From Enterococcus faecalis_A (lineage in GTDB: Bacteria; Bacillota; Bacilli; Lactobacillales; Enterococcaceae): 64,000 nt of DNA. Within the stretch, counting starts at the first letter, position 1; the number at the start of each line of letters is the position of its first letter. The notes below the pieces were generated by a model. It saw nothing but the letters and a program-made list of their open reading frames with translations, searched no databases and was not told the DNA's origin. Position numbers and translations under genes: made by a program. Positions 44,639 through 52,914 of this stretch are shown here, piece by piece. The stretch spans positions 1 to 64,000 of the forward strand of contig JBPDWA010000006.1 in the NCBI GenBank assembly GCA_051295955.1. The letters are read 5' to 3'.

Positions 44639-47347
44639 ATGAAATCTCGGAAAGAAGAAATCTTATCTTTATTATCTTTGAGTGAGCAAGGAATGACTGC
44701 TGGTGAAGTGGCAGAGAAATTAGCGATTGACCGCAGCAATGCCAGCCGTTATTTGAGTGAATTATTTAAAGAAAAGAAAATCATCCGCAGCCAAGGTCGC
44801 CCAGTGATTTATGCTATCAGTGATCTGACGGAATCCGCCATTCATGTCGATGACTCTAGTAAAGTGAGCTTTGAAACTTTAGTAGGCGCCAACGATTCAT
44901 TAAAAGTCAGTATTCAACAAGCCAAGGCGGCTATTTTATATCCACCGCGAGGTTTGCATACGATTATTTTTGGTAAAACCGGTACGGGGAAATCTTTATT
45001 TGCTGAGTGTATGTATCAATTTGCCCTTGATTCACAAACGTTACCACAAGATGCGCCTTTTATTGCCTTTAATTGTGCTGATTATGCTCAAAATCCGCAG
45101 CTTTTATTCGGCCATATTTTTGGCATAAAAAAAGGGGCTTATACTGGTGCCCATGAAGATAGTCCCGGGCTGATAGCAGAAGCTGATGGCGGGATTTTGT
45201 TTCTAGATGAAATTCATCGCTTGCCTCCAGAAGGACAAGAAATGTTGTTTACCTTTATTGATAAAGGTATTTACCGTCCTTTAGGGGAAAGTGGTCAAAC
45301 AAAGGCAGCCGCCGTACAAATCATCGGTGCGACAACGGAGTCTTCTGAAAACTTTCTGACTACCTTTAATCGGCGGATTCCTATGTCGATTACCTTGCCT
45401 TCTTTAAATGCTCGTTCCTTAGATGAGCGCTATGAAATTATTTCTCTTTTCATTAAACAAGAAGCCAATCGCTTAAACCAACGGATTGATATTGAACGAG
45501 AAGCTATGCTGGCGTTTATGCTCTACGAAGCAGAAGGCAATATCGGCCAAGTAAAACGTGATTTAAAATTAGTTTGTGCCAAATCTTTTTTATATTACCG
45601 CACTCATGAAGAAGAAAAATTAGTAATCAAAAAACGTGATCTATCATTACCGGTTCAAAAGGGCTTACTAAAAGTCAAGGAAGTTCCTGAACGGTGGGAT
45701 CGCTTTATTGATCGCTCTTCCAGCTATCTTTCATTTGAACCAGGCGCTCAAGAAGTAGTTTGGTCACAAGATCCCGCACGGAATATGAATGTTTATAATG
45801 AAATTGAAGCTAGAGTTGCAAATCTATCGGCGGATGACTTAGAAAATATTAATTTGGAAGAACTGATTTCCCAAGATACCAATGCTTATTTTCAAAATTA
45901 TGTGGAGGAATTAACACAACATCCAGTTCACAAGGAATTATTGCCGGAAGAACTGTGGGCATTAACCAATCGGTTATATGATTACGCCGAAGAAAAATTG
46001 GAACGACCTTATAACGAAACAGCGCGTTTTGCTTTTGCCTTGCACTTACAAAGTACGATTGAACGGGTCAAAGATGGACATGTCATCATTCATCCGGATT
46101 TAAATAATGTTCGTAAATCAATGAAAAAGGAATTCCAAGTAGCAATTGACTTATCTTCAATTATTGAAGAAGAGTACAACATAGAGATTCCCTTTGATGA
46201 GATCGGTTTCATTAGCATGTTTCTTTCGATCAATGTCGGCAGCGGTCAAGAAAAAGTAGCGGCCAGTCACGTAGGCATTTTTGTTTTAATGCACGGCGAT
46301 TCCACAGCTTCAAGTATGTTGAAAACGGCGCAAGAATTATTGGGAACTGAACTGGGCATAGCGATGAACATGCCATTGACGATGGAAGTTCAAACAATGT
46401 ATGAACAATTGCGTACCTACGTCGTAGCGAATCGTGAAGTCTTGACCAACGGGATTTTGTTGCTGACGGATATGGGTTCTTTAAATTCATTCGGCAATAT
46501 GCTTTATGAAGAAACCGGCATTCGTACAAAAGCAGTAACTATGACAAGTACAATGATCGTTCTTGAAGCAATTCGGATGGCTGGTGTTGGTCGAACCTTA
46601 GAAGATATTTATCAAAATATTCAAATGTCCTTTGAAAGTATTACCAAAGAGCAGTTTCAATCAAACGCTGCTCATCATAAAGGAAGAAAAAAAGCAATTG
46701 TGGTGACTTGCTTTACCGGTGAAGGAGTCGCAGCGAAATTGTATCAGCGGATCTTGCCGGTCATTGATGAGACCAAGGTCGAAGTCATTCAGATGCAGTT
46801 TATTGAGCGTAAAGCCTTTAAAAAGCGGATTGATAGTTTGCTGGAAGAATATGAAATTAAAGCAATCGCCGGTACTGTGGACGTGGAATACCAAAATATT
46901 CCTTTTTTCTCAGTCTATGATGTTTTTGATGATGAAAAATTAAGTGTCTTAAAGCGGATTGTCAGTGATGAAGTGGCCATTGATACGATTGTAAAATCAC
47001 TAAATGGTGTAATCACTTCTGTTGATTCGTTACAAAAATTAATCTTGATGTTGCAAAAAACCGTTCATCAAATTCAAACAGACCTGCATATGATTGTCGA
47101 ACCAGGCGTGGATGCGGGGATTATGATTCATCTCGCCTTTTTAGTTGATGCGTTGCTACAGGGGGAGGCAGGCCGCAGTTTTCCAAACTTAGCGGAATAC
47201 ATCAAAACTAATCGTTTGGAAATGGATGTGGTGCGCACCCAGCTAATAATGATCGAACGGGCCTACCGTTTGACAATTCCGGAAACAGAAGTGGCTCACA
47301 TTACCCAGATGTTTTTAGAAAATAAAATCCAACGCAAGTCCATATAA
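44639..47347 (+). CDS. LevR-type sigma-54-dependent PTS transcriptional activator
   Basis: An activator of sigma-54 promoters controlled by PTS phosphorylation, 902 residues. An N-terminal HTH (1-60: AGEVAEKLAIDRSNASRYLSEL) is followed by the AAA+ domain with Walker A GKTGTGKS (112-119), the sigma-54-contacting GAYTGA loop (166-171) and Walker B GILFLDE (185-191). A PRD lies at about 440-540. An EIIA-Man-like domain starts near 544 (HVGIFVLMHGDSTASSM, with the phosphorylatable His), an EIIB-like domain has Cys691, and a second PRD covers the last 80 residues. GGAGGAGG fits ATG 44639. Two sigma-54 promoters and PTS genes follow directly, so they are its likely targets. Confidence 0.94.
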   Translation: MKSRKEEILSLLSLSEQGMTAGEVAEKLAIDRSNASRYLSELFKEKKIIRSQGRPVIYAISDLTESAIHVDDSSKVSFETLVGANDSLKVSIQQAKAAILYPPRGLHTIIFGKTGTGKSLFAECMYQFALDSQTLPQDAPFIAFNCADYAQNPQLLFGHIFGIKKGAYTGAHEDSPGLIAEADGGILFLDEIHRLPPEGQEMLFTFIDKGIYRPLGESGQTKAAAVQIIGATTESSENFLTTFNRRIPMSITLPSLNARSLDERYEIISLFIKQEANRLNQRIDIEREAMLAFMLYEAEGNIGQVKRDLKLVCAKSFLYYRTHEEEKLVIKKRDLSLPVQKGLLKVKEVPERWDRFIDRSSSYLSFEPGAQEVVWSQDPARNMNVYNEIEARVANLSADDLENINLEELISQDTNAYFQNYVEELTQHPVHKELLPEELWALTNRLYDYAEEKLERPYNETARFAFALHLQSTIERVKDGHVIIHPDLNNVRKSMKKEFQVAIDLSSIIEEEYNIEIPFDEIGFISMFLSINVGSGQEKVAASHVGIFVLMHGDSTASSMLKTAQELLGTELGIAMNMPLTMEVQTMYEQLRTYVVANREVLTNGILLLTDMGSLNSFGNMLYEETGIRTKAVTMTSTMIVLEAIRMAGVGRTLEDIYQNIQMSFESITKEQFQSNAAHHKGRKKAIVVTCFTGEGVAAKLYQRILPVIDETKVEVIQMQFIERKAFKKRIDSLLEEYEIKAIAGTVDVEYQNIPFFSVYDVFDDEKLSVLKRIVSDEVAIDTIVKSLNGVITSVDSLQKLILMLQKTVHQIQTDLHMIVEPGVDAGIMIHLAFLVDALLQGEAGRSFPNLAEYIKTNRLEMDVVRTQLIMIERAYRLTIPETEVAHITQMFLENKIQRKSI

Positions 47348-47432
47348 GCCCTTAATGAATGAGTGATGCTCTCTCATTTACTGAGGGTTTCTTTGTGGCT
47401 ACCCATAATCAAAAGTGCGTAAGCGTTTTTTT

Positions 47433-47507
47433 GTGCACGCTCTTTTCCTTAGCAAGTCTTACTGATTAGGCTTTTTACTTATTGAATAATTGGCATAGAT
47501 TTTGCTT
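47433..47507 (+). promoter_or_regulatory. Sigma-54 promoter 1 with upstream activator-like site (relic unit)
   Basis: TTGGCATAGATTTTGCTT at 47490-47507 matches the -24/-12 consensus, with GG and GC 12 bp apart. GTGCACGC at 47433-47440 lies 59 bp before the GG element, as the closely related GTACACGC does at promoter 2. It drives only the decayed IIB copy. Confidence 0.75.
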
Positions 47508-47542
47508 TTATGAAAGTGTACGAAACTATAATGTTTAAGGAG

Positions 47543-47726
47543 ATGATCAATAAGACTAAGAAAACAATTATCTTAGTTTGTTCGACAGGGATAAGTAAAA
47601 GTTTATTAGTTACAAAAATGCAAAAAGCAGCGGAAGAACGAGGGAGATGCCGACATTTTCGCCGTTTCAGCCTCTGATGCTGATAACAATATGGAAAACA
47701 AAGAAACAATTTTACAAAATGCTTAA
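47543..47726 (+). pseudogene. Truncated second copy of the PTS IIB gene
   Basis: After a binding site (AAGGAG), this frame starts M-I-N-K-T-K-K-T-I-I-L-V-C-S-T-G-I-S-K-S and clearly parallels the intact IIB gene at 48018 at DNA level. The active-site cysteine is kept. A frameshift follows KMQKAAEERG near 47640. In the new frame DADIFAVSASDADNNMENK matches the intact protein's residues 35-53, and then the similarity ends with a stop at 47724. The second half of the gene is gone. It looks like the 5' end of a tandem duplication that decayed. Confidence 0.88.
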
Positions 47727-47756
47727 AATGATGGAAGCAGCTTGATTAGCTAATCA

Positions 47757-47789
47757 CCCCTCAGCGTTAGGAATAAATACGTTGAGGGA
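47757..47789 (+). terminator. Hairpin after the IIB relic
   Basis: CCCTCAGCGT pairs with ACGTTGAGGG (one mismatch) around a loop of about 12 nt. No T run follows directly, so it may be a weak terminator or an insulating structure. A perfect 12-bp palindrome, GATTAGCTAATC, lies just before it (47744-47755). Confidence 0.4.
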
Positions 47790-47848
47790 TGAGCGTTTAT
47801 TTAACAGCTTTTTTGTTGTAGACAGCCTTGCTTAATAACTAACGTTTC

Positions 47849-47887
47849 CGAAAGCGTACACATTAGAATTGTGTGTAATCGCTTTAG
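47849..47887 (+). promoter_or_regulatory. Two cre-like sites forming an inverted repeat upstream of the PTS promoter
   Basis: CGAAAGCGTACACA (47849-47862) and TGTAATCGCTTTAG (47874-47887) each match 12 of 14 positions of the CcpA catabolite-response consensus. Together they form an imperfect inverted repeat (AAAGCG...CGCTTT). They could serve carbon catabolite repression or be additional activator sites. Confidence 0.35.
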
Positions 47888-47894
47888 TTTTAGT

Positions 47895-47970
47895 GTGTAC
47901 ACGCTTTCTAAGCTGAAAACATTGATAGAAAAGGGTTTCATGATTTTTTTATTTGGCACGCTTCTTGCTT
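47895..47970 (+). promoter_or_regulatory. Sigma-54 promoter 2 with upstream activator-like site (active PTS operon)
   Basis: TTGGCACGCTTCTTGCTT at 47953-47970 is an excellent -24/-12 match, with GG and GC 12 bp apart. Upstream, GTGTACACGCTTTCT (47895-47909), containing the palindrome GTGTACAC, is the likely enhancer site for the LevR-type activator encoded just upstream. The IIB start codon is 48 bp downstream. Confidence 0.88.
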
Positions 47971-48017
47971 TATATAAAGGTGTAAATAAAAATTGGAAGA
48001 AATAGGAGTGAAGCACC

Positions 48018-48338
48018 ATGTCTAAAAAAACAATTATGTTAGTTTGTTCCGCAGGAATGAGCACGAGTTTATTAGTTACTAAAATGCAAAAAGTGGCAGA
48101 AGAACGTGGTTTGGATACAGATATTTTCGCCGTTTCAGCCTCTGATGCTGACAATAACTTGGAAAATAAAGATGTTAATGTCTTATTGTTAGGCCCACAA
48201 GTACGCTTTATGAAAGGGCAGTTCGAACAAAAACTACAACCGAAAGGAATTCCGTTAGATGTAATCAATATGAGTGATTACGGTATGATGAATGGCGAAA
48301 AAGTGTTAGATCAAGCACTTTCATTGATGGATAAATAA
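48018..48338 (+). CDS. PTS system, lactose/cellobiose family IIB component
   Basis: This 106-residue cytoplasmic phosphocarrier receives phosphate from IIA and hands it to the sugar at IIC. It starts MSKKTIMLVCSAGMSTSLLV; Cys10 in the P-loop-like CSAGMSTS is the phosphorylation site. VNVLLLGPQVRFM and the C-terminal DYGMMNGEKVLDQALSLM are typical of the family. AGGAG precedes ATG 48018. The operon order is IIB-IIA-IIC. Confidence 0.95.
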   Translation: MSKKTIMLVCSAGMSTSLLVTKMQKVAEERGLDTDIFAVSASDADNNLENKDVNVLLLGPQVRFMKGQFEQKLQPKGIPLDVINMSDYGMMNGEKVLDQALSLMDK

Positions 48339-48351
48339 GGAGGTGCAATTG

Positions 48352-48672
48352 ATGGATAAACAACAGAAATTAGAAGCAGTAATGGGTTTAATCATGTATG
48401 GTGGCAATGCGAAAAGCGATGCCATGGAAGCGATCGCAGCCGCAAAAAAAGGTGATTTTGAGCTGGCGGAGCAAAAAATTGCAGATGCGGAAGCTTCATT
48501 AGTACAAGCTCATCATTCCCAAACAGGAATGTTGACGCAAGAAGCGCAGGGAGATCATATGGAAGTCACATTGTTGACGGTTCACAGTCAGGACCATTTG
48601 ATGACTGCAATTGCCTTTACAGATTTAGCAAAAGAAATTATTGAATTATATCGTCGCATTGAAAGTGAGTAA
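48352..48672 (+). CDS. PTS system, lactose/cellobiose family IIA component
   Basis: The 106-residue trimeric helical phosphocarrier takes phosphate from HPr. His78 in LLTVHSQDHLMTAI is the phosphorylated residue, in the same position as in the lactococcal lactose IIA. VQAHHSQTGMLTQEA and the N-terminal MGLIMYGGNAKSDAMEAI are conserved. AAGGAGG at 48337-48343 fits ATG 48352 at 8 nt. It begins 13 bp after the IIB stop. Confidence 0.95.
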   Translation: MDKQQKLEAVMGLIMYGGNAKSDAMEAIAAAKKGDFELAEQKIADAEASLVQAHHSQTGMLTQEAQGDHMEVTLLTVHSQDHLMTAIAFTDLAKEIIELYRRIESE

Positions 48673-48756
48673 GGTCATTATCAGTGACAGTGTTTGGTTA
48701 ATCAATAGGGTGAAAAGTGTTTATTAAAAAAATGTAATAGTGTAGGAGGAAAAAAA

Positions 48757-50040
48757 ATGGACGGATTTGTTCAATGGATGGAAAAATACTTTATGCCGAA
48801 AGCCTCGGTTATTGCAGCTCAAAGACACTTAGTTGCTATTAGGGATGCTTTTGTCGTAACCATGCCGTTAATGATTTTAGGAGCGTTGGGGACATTAATC
48901 AATAATTTGCCAATTCCTGGTTATGAAGAGTTTATGACGAAACTATTTCCTAAAATTGTTAATGATGCGCCAATTTGGAAGAGTTTTGGTGGCAATATTT
49001 GGAACGGAACATTTGCAATTTTTTCAATTTTAGTAACTTTTTTAGTGGCACATAACTTAGTAAAATCGTATGGAAAAGACGGCGTTGCTGCCGGTATCGT
49101 TGCCGTTGCATCATTCTTTGCAGTCGGTGGTTTAGAAGGCTTAGGGGCAACTGGTTTATTTATCGCTTTAATTGTTGCTTTGATTTCTGGTGAAATCTTC
49201 CAACGTTTAATCGGTAATGAAAAATTAGTTATCAAGATGCCTGACGGTGTGCCGCCAGCTGTATCCAAATCATTTGCAGCATTATTGCCAGCGATGATTA
49301 CCATCAGTTTATTTAGTTTATTTACCTCTATTTTGTTTGGTTTTGGTATTAACAACATTGTTTTGTCATTCTATGAAGCAGTTCAAAAACCATTTATGGG
49401 CTTAGCAAACAGCTATCCATCTGCTTTATTGTTAGCATTTATCACGCCATTCTTATGGTTCTTTGGGTTACATGGAGCAAACATGATTGATCCTTTGATG
49501 CAAACTATTAATGTACCGGCTATTGATGCCAACATCAAAGCGGTCGAAGCAGGAAAAGCATTGCCTTATATCGTCAACAAACCTTTCTTTGATTCATTTG
49601 TAAACTTAGGTGGTACCGGAGCAACTCTTGGTTTGTTAATTGCGATCTTTATTGTCGGACGTAAAAATAAACCTTACAAAGTCATCACCAACTTGAGTAC
49701 TGCTCCTGGAATTTTCAATATCAATGAACCGGTAATGTTCGGTTTACCTATTGTTTTGAATCCAATTATGTTTATTCCATTTGTGATTACACCAATGGTC
49801 TTGGTCACAGTTGCTTATATTGCTACAGCGGTTGGAATAGTACCTGGAGCGACCTTTATGCCACCTTGGGTAACTCCACCAATTATCGGTGGTTTCTTAG
49901 CTACTCAAAGTATTGCCGGTGGTGTGTTAGCCGCAGTGAACTTAATTCTTTCTGTTTTGATTTATATGCCATTTGTTAAAGTTGCAACGGTTCAATTCTT
50001 AAAACAGGAAGCAGCAGCCGAAGCAGGGGAAGAAAAATAA
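48757..50040 (+). CDS. PTS system, lactose/cellobiose family IIC component
   Basis: The membrane channel and sugar-binding subunit, 427 residues with about ten membrane helices. Recognisable family parts are AQRHLVAIRDAFVVTMPLMILGAL near the start, the conserved FFGLHGANMIDPLM near residue 238, FNINEPVMFGLPIVLNPIMFIPF with the invariant Asn-Glu-Pro near residue 325, and MPPWVTPPIIGGFLAT. The family covers beta-glucosides, chitobiose and lactose; the substrate is not readable. AGGAGG precedes ATG 48757. Confidence 0.95.
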   Translation: MDGFVQWMEKYFMPKASVIAAQRHLVAIRDAFVVTMPLMILGALGTLINNLPIPGYEEFMTKLFPKIVNDAPIWKSFGGNIWNGTFAIFSILVTFLVAHNLVKSYGKDGVAAGIVAVASFFAVGGLEGLGATGLFIALIVALISGEIFQRLIGNEKLVIKMPDGVPPAVSKSFAALLPAMITISLFSLFTSILFGFGINNIVLSFYEAVQKPFMGLANSYPSALLLAFITPFLWFFGLHGANMIDPLMQTINVPAIDANIKAVEAGKALPYIVNKPFFDSFVNLGGTGATLGLLIAIFIVGRKNKPYKVITNLSTAPGIFNINEPVMFGLPIVLNPIMFIPFVITPMVLVTVAYIATAVGIVPGATFMPPWVTPPIIGGFLATQSIAGGVLAAVNLILSVLIYMPFVKVATVQFLKQEAAAEAGEEK

Positions 50041-50076
50041 GCGCCAAAAACAGTTAGTGAACATGAATTTAAATGC

Positions 50077-50119
50077 AAGAGCAGAACACACTGGTTAGCC
50101 AAGTGTTTTGCTCTTTTTC
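50077..50119 (+). terminator. Rho-independent terminator of the PTS operon
   Basis: AAGAGCAGAACAC pairs with GTGTTTTGCTCTT (one mismatch) around a 13-nt loop, followed by a T-rich run. Confidence 0.88.
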
Positions 50120-50253
50120 TTTAAAAAGACAGCCTAGCACTACTGTTTTCAATCGTGAGAGTGATTTTTTAGGAAGGAACTAGTGTCTGTTGTCCAAATG
50201 TGTTATAACTAAACCGACACGTAGGCAACTAGCGAAAAGTAGGAGGCAATCGG

Positions 50254-51441
50254 ATGGATAATGAAGTAAAAAAAATGTCAGCAGCAGATATCGAAGCAAT
50301 GTATGACTTAGTCACTTACGCATTTCATTCAGAACAAACCCCACAGCGTAGGGCTCGTTTTGAAGAAATTGCTCAGCATTCCAACAACTACGGTTTTTTT
50401 ATGGGAGGTGAGCTGACCAGTCAAGTGATGGCGACGCCTTTTCAGGTGAAAATTTTTGGACAGCCTTATAAAATGGCTGGTATCGGCTATGTGGCCTCTT
50501 ATCCGGAATTTCGAGGGTCTGGTGGTATTTCGACTATTATGAAAACAATGCTGCAAGAACTGGCGAAACAAGAGGTTGCTTTGTCTTATTTAGCCCCATT
50601 TTCCTACCCGTTTTATCGGAAATATGGCTATGAACAAGTTTTTGAACAAGCGGAAATAACTATCAAGGCGGCAGAGTGGCCTCATGTGAAACGCGTTGAC
50701 GGAACTATCAGACGAGTTGGATGGGAAATAGGCAAAACTGCAGTGAAAAACATTTATGGGCAAGTGAAAAAAGTTCGTCACGGTGGACTGAAACGTGAAG
50801 ACTGGTGGTTTGATTATGCGTTAAATCGTAACCCTAAGGATCATTTGGCTATTTACCAAACACCTGAAGGCGTCGATGAAGGCTACGTGAAATATCGTAT
50901 TGAAGGAAGTCGATTTGAAATTGTGGAATGGAATTATTTATCTAAGCAGGCGTTCCAAGCTCTAGCTGGTTTTATTGGCTCCCACAATGGTGCGGTAGCC
51001 ACTTTCCATTGGGTTATCGGCTATGGCGGCCATGATCTCAATTATCTATTACCAACGCCTAGTGCTACAGTAAAAATTTTACCTTATATGATGGCTCGGA
51101 TTGTGAATCTGACAACTTTTTTGCGCAGCTATCCATTTCAAGCAGGTACCTCAGAACGCTTCTACCTAAGTATCACGGATGAATACGGACCATGGAATCA
51201 AGGGCTTTGGCAGTTAGATATCTCTAGCCAAGGAAATAGTTCTTTCAAAAAAATTACGGCTGAAACGGAGCAATTAGCAGATATAGACGCATCAATTCAA
51301 ACGTGGACACAGTGGTTGATGGGCTATCGTTCTGGGGAAGAATTGGCCTTTTACGGACGTCTATCTGGCAACAAGGAAGCAATCGCTGCTTTGGCAAAAC
51401 GGATTAATCAGCGACAACCAATTCTGGAAGATTATTTCTAA
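50254..51441 (+). CDS. Eis-like GNAT family N-acetyltransferase
   Basis: The 395-residue length and domain layout match the Eis group: an N-terminal GNAT domain with the acetyl-CoA loop YPEFRGSGGISTIMKTML (about residues 88-106) and SYLAPFSYPFYRKYGYE, then a second GNAT-like half and a C-terminal sterol-carrier-like domain (from about 290). In mycobacteria Eis acetylates aminoglycosides and peptides; many low-GC homologues have no known substrate. AGGAGG precedes ATG 50254. It is a single gene with its own terminator. Confidence 0.88.
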   Translation: MDNEVKKMSAADIEAMYDLVTYAFHSEQTPQRRARFEEIAQHSNNYGFFMGGELTSQVMATPFQVKIFGQPYKMAGIGYVASYPEFRGSGGISTIMKTMLQELAKQEVALSYLAPFSYPFYRKYGYEQVFEQAEITIKAAEWPHVKRVDGTIRRVGWEIGKTAVKNIYGQVKKVRHGGLKREDWWFDYALNRNPKDHLAIYQTPEGVDEGYVKYRIEGSRFEIVEWNYLSKQAFQALAGFIGSHNGAVATFHWVIGYGGHDLNYLLPTPSATVKILPYMMARIVNLTTFLRSYPFQAGTSERFYLSITDEYGPWNQGLWQLDISSQGNSSFKKITAETEQLADIDASIQTWTQWLMGYRSGEELAFYGRLSGNKEAIAALAKRINQRQPILEDYF

Positions 51442-51520
51442 TGCAAGTGCAACAACTAATTACGAAAGCTTAATCCTAAACAATAAGGTCTTTCAGTCGT
51501 ATGACAGTGGGTGCATCCTC

Positions 51521-51556
51521 AAAAACCACCTGCCAATTCCTTGCAGGTGGTTTTTT
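51521..51556 (+). terminator. Rho-independent terminator after the acetyltransferase gene
   Basis: A perfect 13-bp stem (AAAAACCACCTGC with GCAGGTGGTTTTT) and a 9-nt loop run into T residues. Confidence 0.92.
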
Positions 51557-51795
51557 GTTGCTTGCATGTGGCAAAAATATGAACTCAGGCATCAGCATCG
51601 TCTGTATGACTACTCTAACGCTCATAGATAAAAAAAACAGCTATGGTGAACACTGAAAAAGCTGAGCTTAGTGTAGTTAGCTATTATAGATTGTGCATTT
51701 CATTAATCGGACTGGCCCTTGGCCTGAGATTTTTTTAGTGGATGGCAAGCAATAGAACGTGATTGGGTTCATAACTTCTGTGAGTTCTGTCTTAA

Positions 51796-51933
51796 TTAAC
51801 GTTCTTTTTCTTTTGTAGGAACATCTTTATTCTCATGTTCTTTGAGGGCCTTTTTGATAATGTGTTCTTTTTTCTTTCTGGTCTGATCTTGTCGTTGAGC
51901 AATTACTTTTTCCTTGCTTTTTTCAGCAGTCAT
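51796..51933 (-). CDS. Small highly charged protein of unknown function, 45 aa
   Basis: A 45-codon minus-strand frame starts at ATG 51933 with AAAGGAG at 8 nt. More than half its residues are charged: Lys/Arg/Glu/Asp with Gln and His (KSKEKVIAQRQDQTRKKKEH). It is probably a single helix, with no membrane segment. It is divergent from the 40-aa gene at 52089, with about 150 bp between the starts. I do not recognise the family. Small charged proteins of this type are often stress or stationary-phase products, which is only a guess here. Confidence 0.6.
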   Translation of the reverse strand: MTAEKSKEKVIAQRQDQTRKKKEHIIKKALKEHENKDVPTKEKER

Positions 51934-52021
51934 CCTCTTCACTCCTTTGAAATTATCGTTTGTTCAATTAGTCTAGCATCTTCTCTTAAAGTTTACGAAT
52001 GGTTTGTTTAGAAACGTAATA

Positions 52022-52051
52022 TTGGCAGATTTTTTTAAAAGCTTATATAAT
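52022..52051 (+). promoter_or_regulatory. Promoter of the 40-aa gene
   Basis: TTGGCA and a perfect TATAAT are 18 bp apart, 37 bp before the start codon. Confidence 0.65.
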
Positions 52052-52088
52052 AAATATGTAAACTTAAGTAAGAAAGGTGAGGAGCAAA

Positions 52089-52211
52089 ATGGCAAAATCA
52101 AAAGAAGAAAAAATAGCAAGAAATAACAAATTTGGTCAAATGATTGCGATCGTCACTGGCGGATATTATTTAGTAAAAATGATTATGAATCATAAAAAGA
52201 AAAACAAATAA
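52089..52211 (+). CDS. Small membrane-associated protein, 40 aa
   Basis: A 40-codon frame has its own promoter (52022-52051), a good binding site (GAGGAG) and a terminator, so it is a full transcription unit. The product has a charged head (MAKSKEEKIARNNK), a moderately hydrophobic segment (FGQMIAIVTGGYYLVKMIM, residues 14-32) and a strongly basic tail (NHKKKNK). I do not recognise the family. The layout resembles very small membrane-binding peptides. Confidence 0.68.
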   Translation: MAKSKEEKIARNNKFGQMIAIVTGGYYLVKMIMNHKKKNK

Positions 52212-52251
52212 ACAAGTGGTATAAGCACTAGCAAAATTAGCTGCTCGCACA

Positions 52252-52294
52252 TAAAACACGGTGAAGCATCGTAGCTTTCTCCGTGTTTTATTTT
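52252..52294 (+). terminator. Rho-independent terminator after the 40-aa gene
   Basis: AAAACACGG pairs with CCGTGTTTT around a 19-nt loop, followed by ATTTT. Confidence 0.75.
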
Positions 52295-52300
52295 CCACTA

Positions 52301-52329
52301 TTGACACACTGCGCTTAGCATTCTACAAT
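52301..52329 (+). promoter_or_regulatory. Promoter of tRNA-Arg(CCU)
   Basis: A perfect TTGACA and TACAAT are separated by 17 bp, with the start of transcription expected about 65 nt before the tRNA. Confidence 0.75.
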
Positions 52330-52400
52330 AAAAAGAGCATTGAGGGGACTTAATCAATAAAAGAGCGATTTTTAAGTCAAATCAAGGCTTATTACAAAAG

Positions 52401-52474
52401 GTTCACGTAGCTCAGTCGGATAGAGCAGTCGCCTCCTAAGCGACAGGCCGGAGGTTCAATTCCTCTCGTGAACG
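52401..52474 (+). tRNA. tRNA-Arg, anticodon CCU
   Basis: This 74-nt cloverleaf has acceptor stem GTTCACG/CGTGAAC, D arm GCTC/GAGC, anticodon stem GTCGC/GCGAC with loop CTCCTAA, and T loop GGTTCAATT. The anticodon CCT reads AGG arginine codons. The discriminator is G and CCA is not encoded. It has its own promoter and terminator. With the UCU tRNA at 884 the window holds both AGR-reading arginine tRNAs. Confidence 0.95.
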
Positions 52475-52485
52475 TTAAAGAAAAT

Positions 52486-52526
52486 TAGTCGTCGGCTTGG
52501 TTACTAGCAGCTGGCGACTATTTGTT
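52486..52526 (+). terminator. Terminator after tRNA-Arg(CCU)
   Basis: TAGTCG (52486-52491) pairs with CGACTA (52515-52520), with extra pairing inside, followed by TTTGTTT. Confidence 0.65.
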
Positions 52527-52588
52527 TATTTGACAGCCAATAACCTATCAATCCCGAATAAAGCGAGTTAACTTTTTAAGTTTAGTAT

Positions 52589-52903
52589 GTGACTGCTTCC
52601 GGAGCTGATTTATTTTATAAAGAAAACTATCCGTTAATAGAATTAATGAAAAAAGGTGAGCAATTTGTGATTAAAGATGTGTATCCCAAGGGTGAAGAGC
52701 AGTTTATTTTATTGCTTATGGGCAAAGCCATCTAAGGGATTCAGCCTATTGTTTTAAAAAAGCTTCTGTAAGAACGTGCGAGTGAACTTCTCCAATATTA
52801 CAAAAACTTGTAGAAAATTGAAGTCGTCAATTTGAACGCCTATAAGGGCTTCACTGCGCCATACAATCCAGCTAAAAGCTGGCTAGGACAACACCAAAGA
52901 TAG
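52589..52903 (+). pseudogene. Unidentified gene remnant with three in-frame stops
   Basis: One frame reads as continuous protein-like sequence over about 104 codons, broken only by stops at 52733, 52769 and 52811 before a final TAG at 52901. It starts about GTG 52589 with VTASGADLFYKENYPLIELM, continues with QFVIKDVYPKGEEQF and QERASELLQYYKN-like sequence, and ends with NAYKGFTAPYNPAKSWLG. No binding site or ATG is clear. The composition is that of a real soluble protein that has decayed by point mutation. I do not recognise the family. Confidence 0.5.
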
Positions 52904-52914
52904 CTTTGTCCTAG
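52883..52914 (+). terminator. Hairpin at the end of the gene remnant
   Basis: CTAGGACAA pairs perfectly with TTGTCCTAG around a 14-nt loop; only a short AT-rich run follows. It coincides with the end of the decayed frame, as a terminator would. Confidence 0.45.

Noticed and set aside
47744..47755. 12-bp palindrome GATTAGCTAATC as an operator
   Set aside because: It is a single occurrence after a pseudogene, with no second copy near a promoter; possibly chance.
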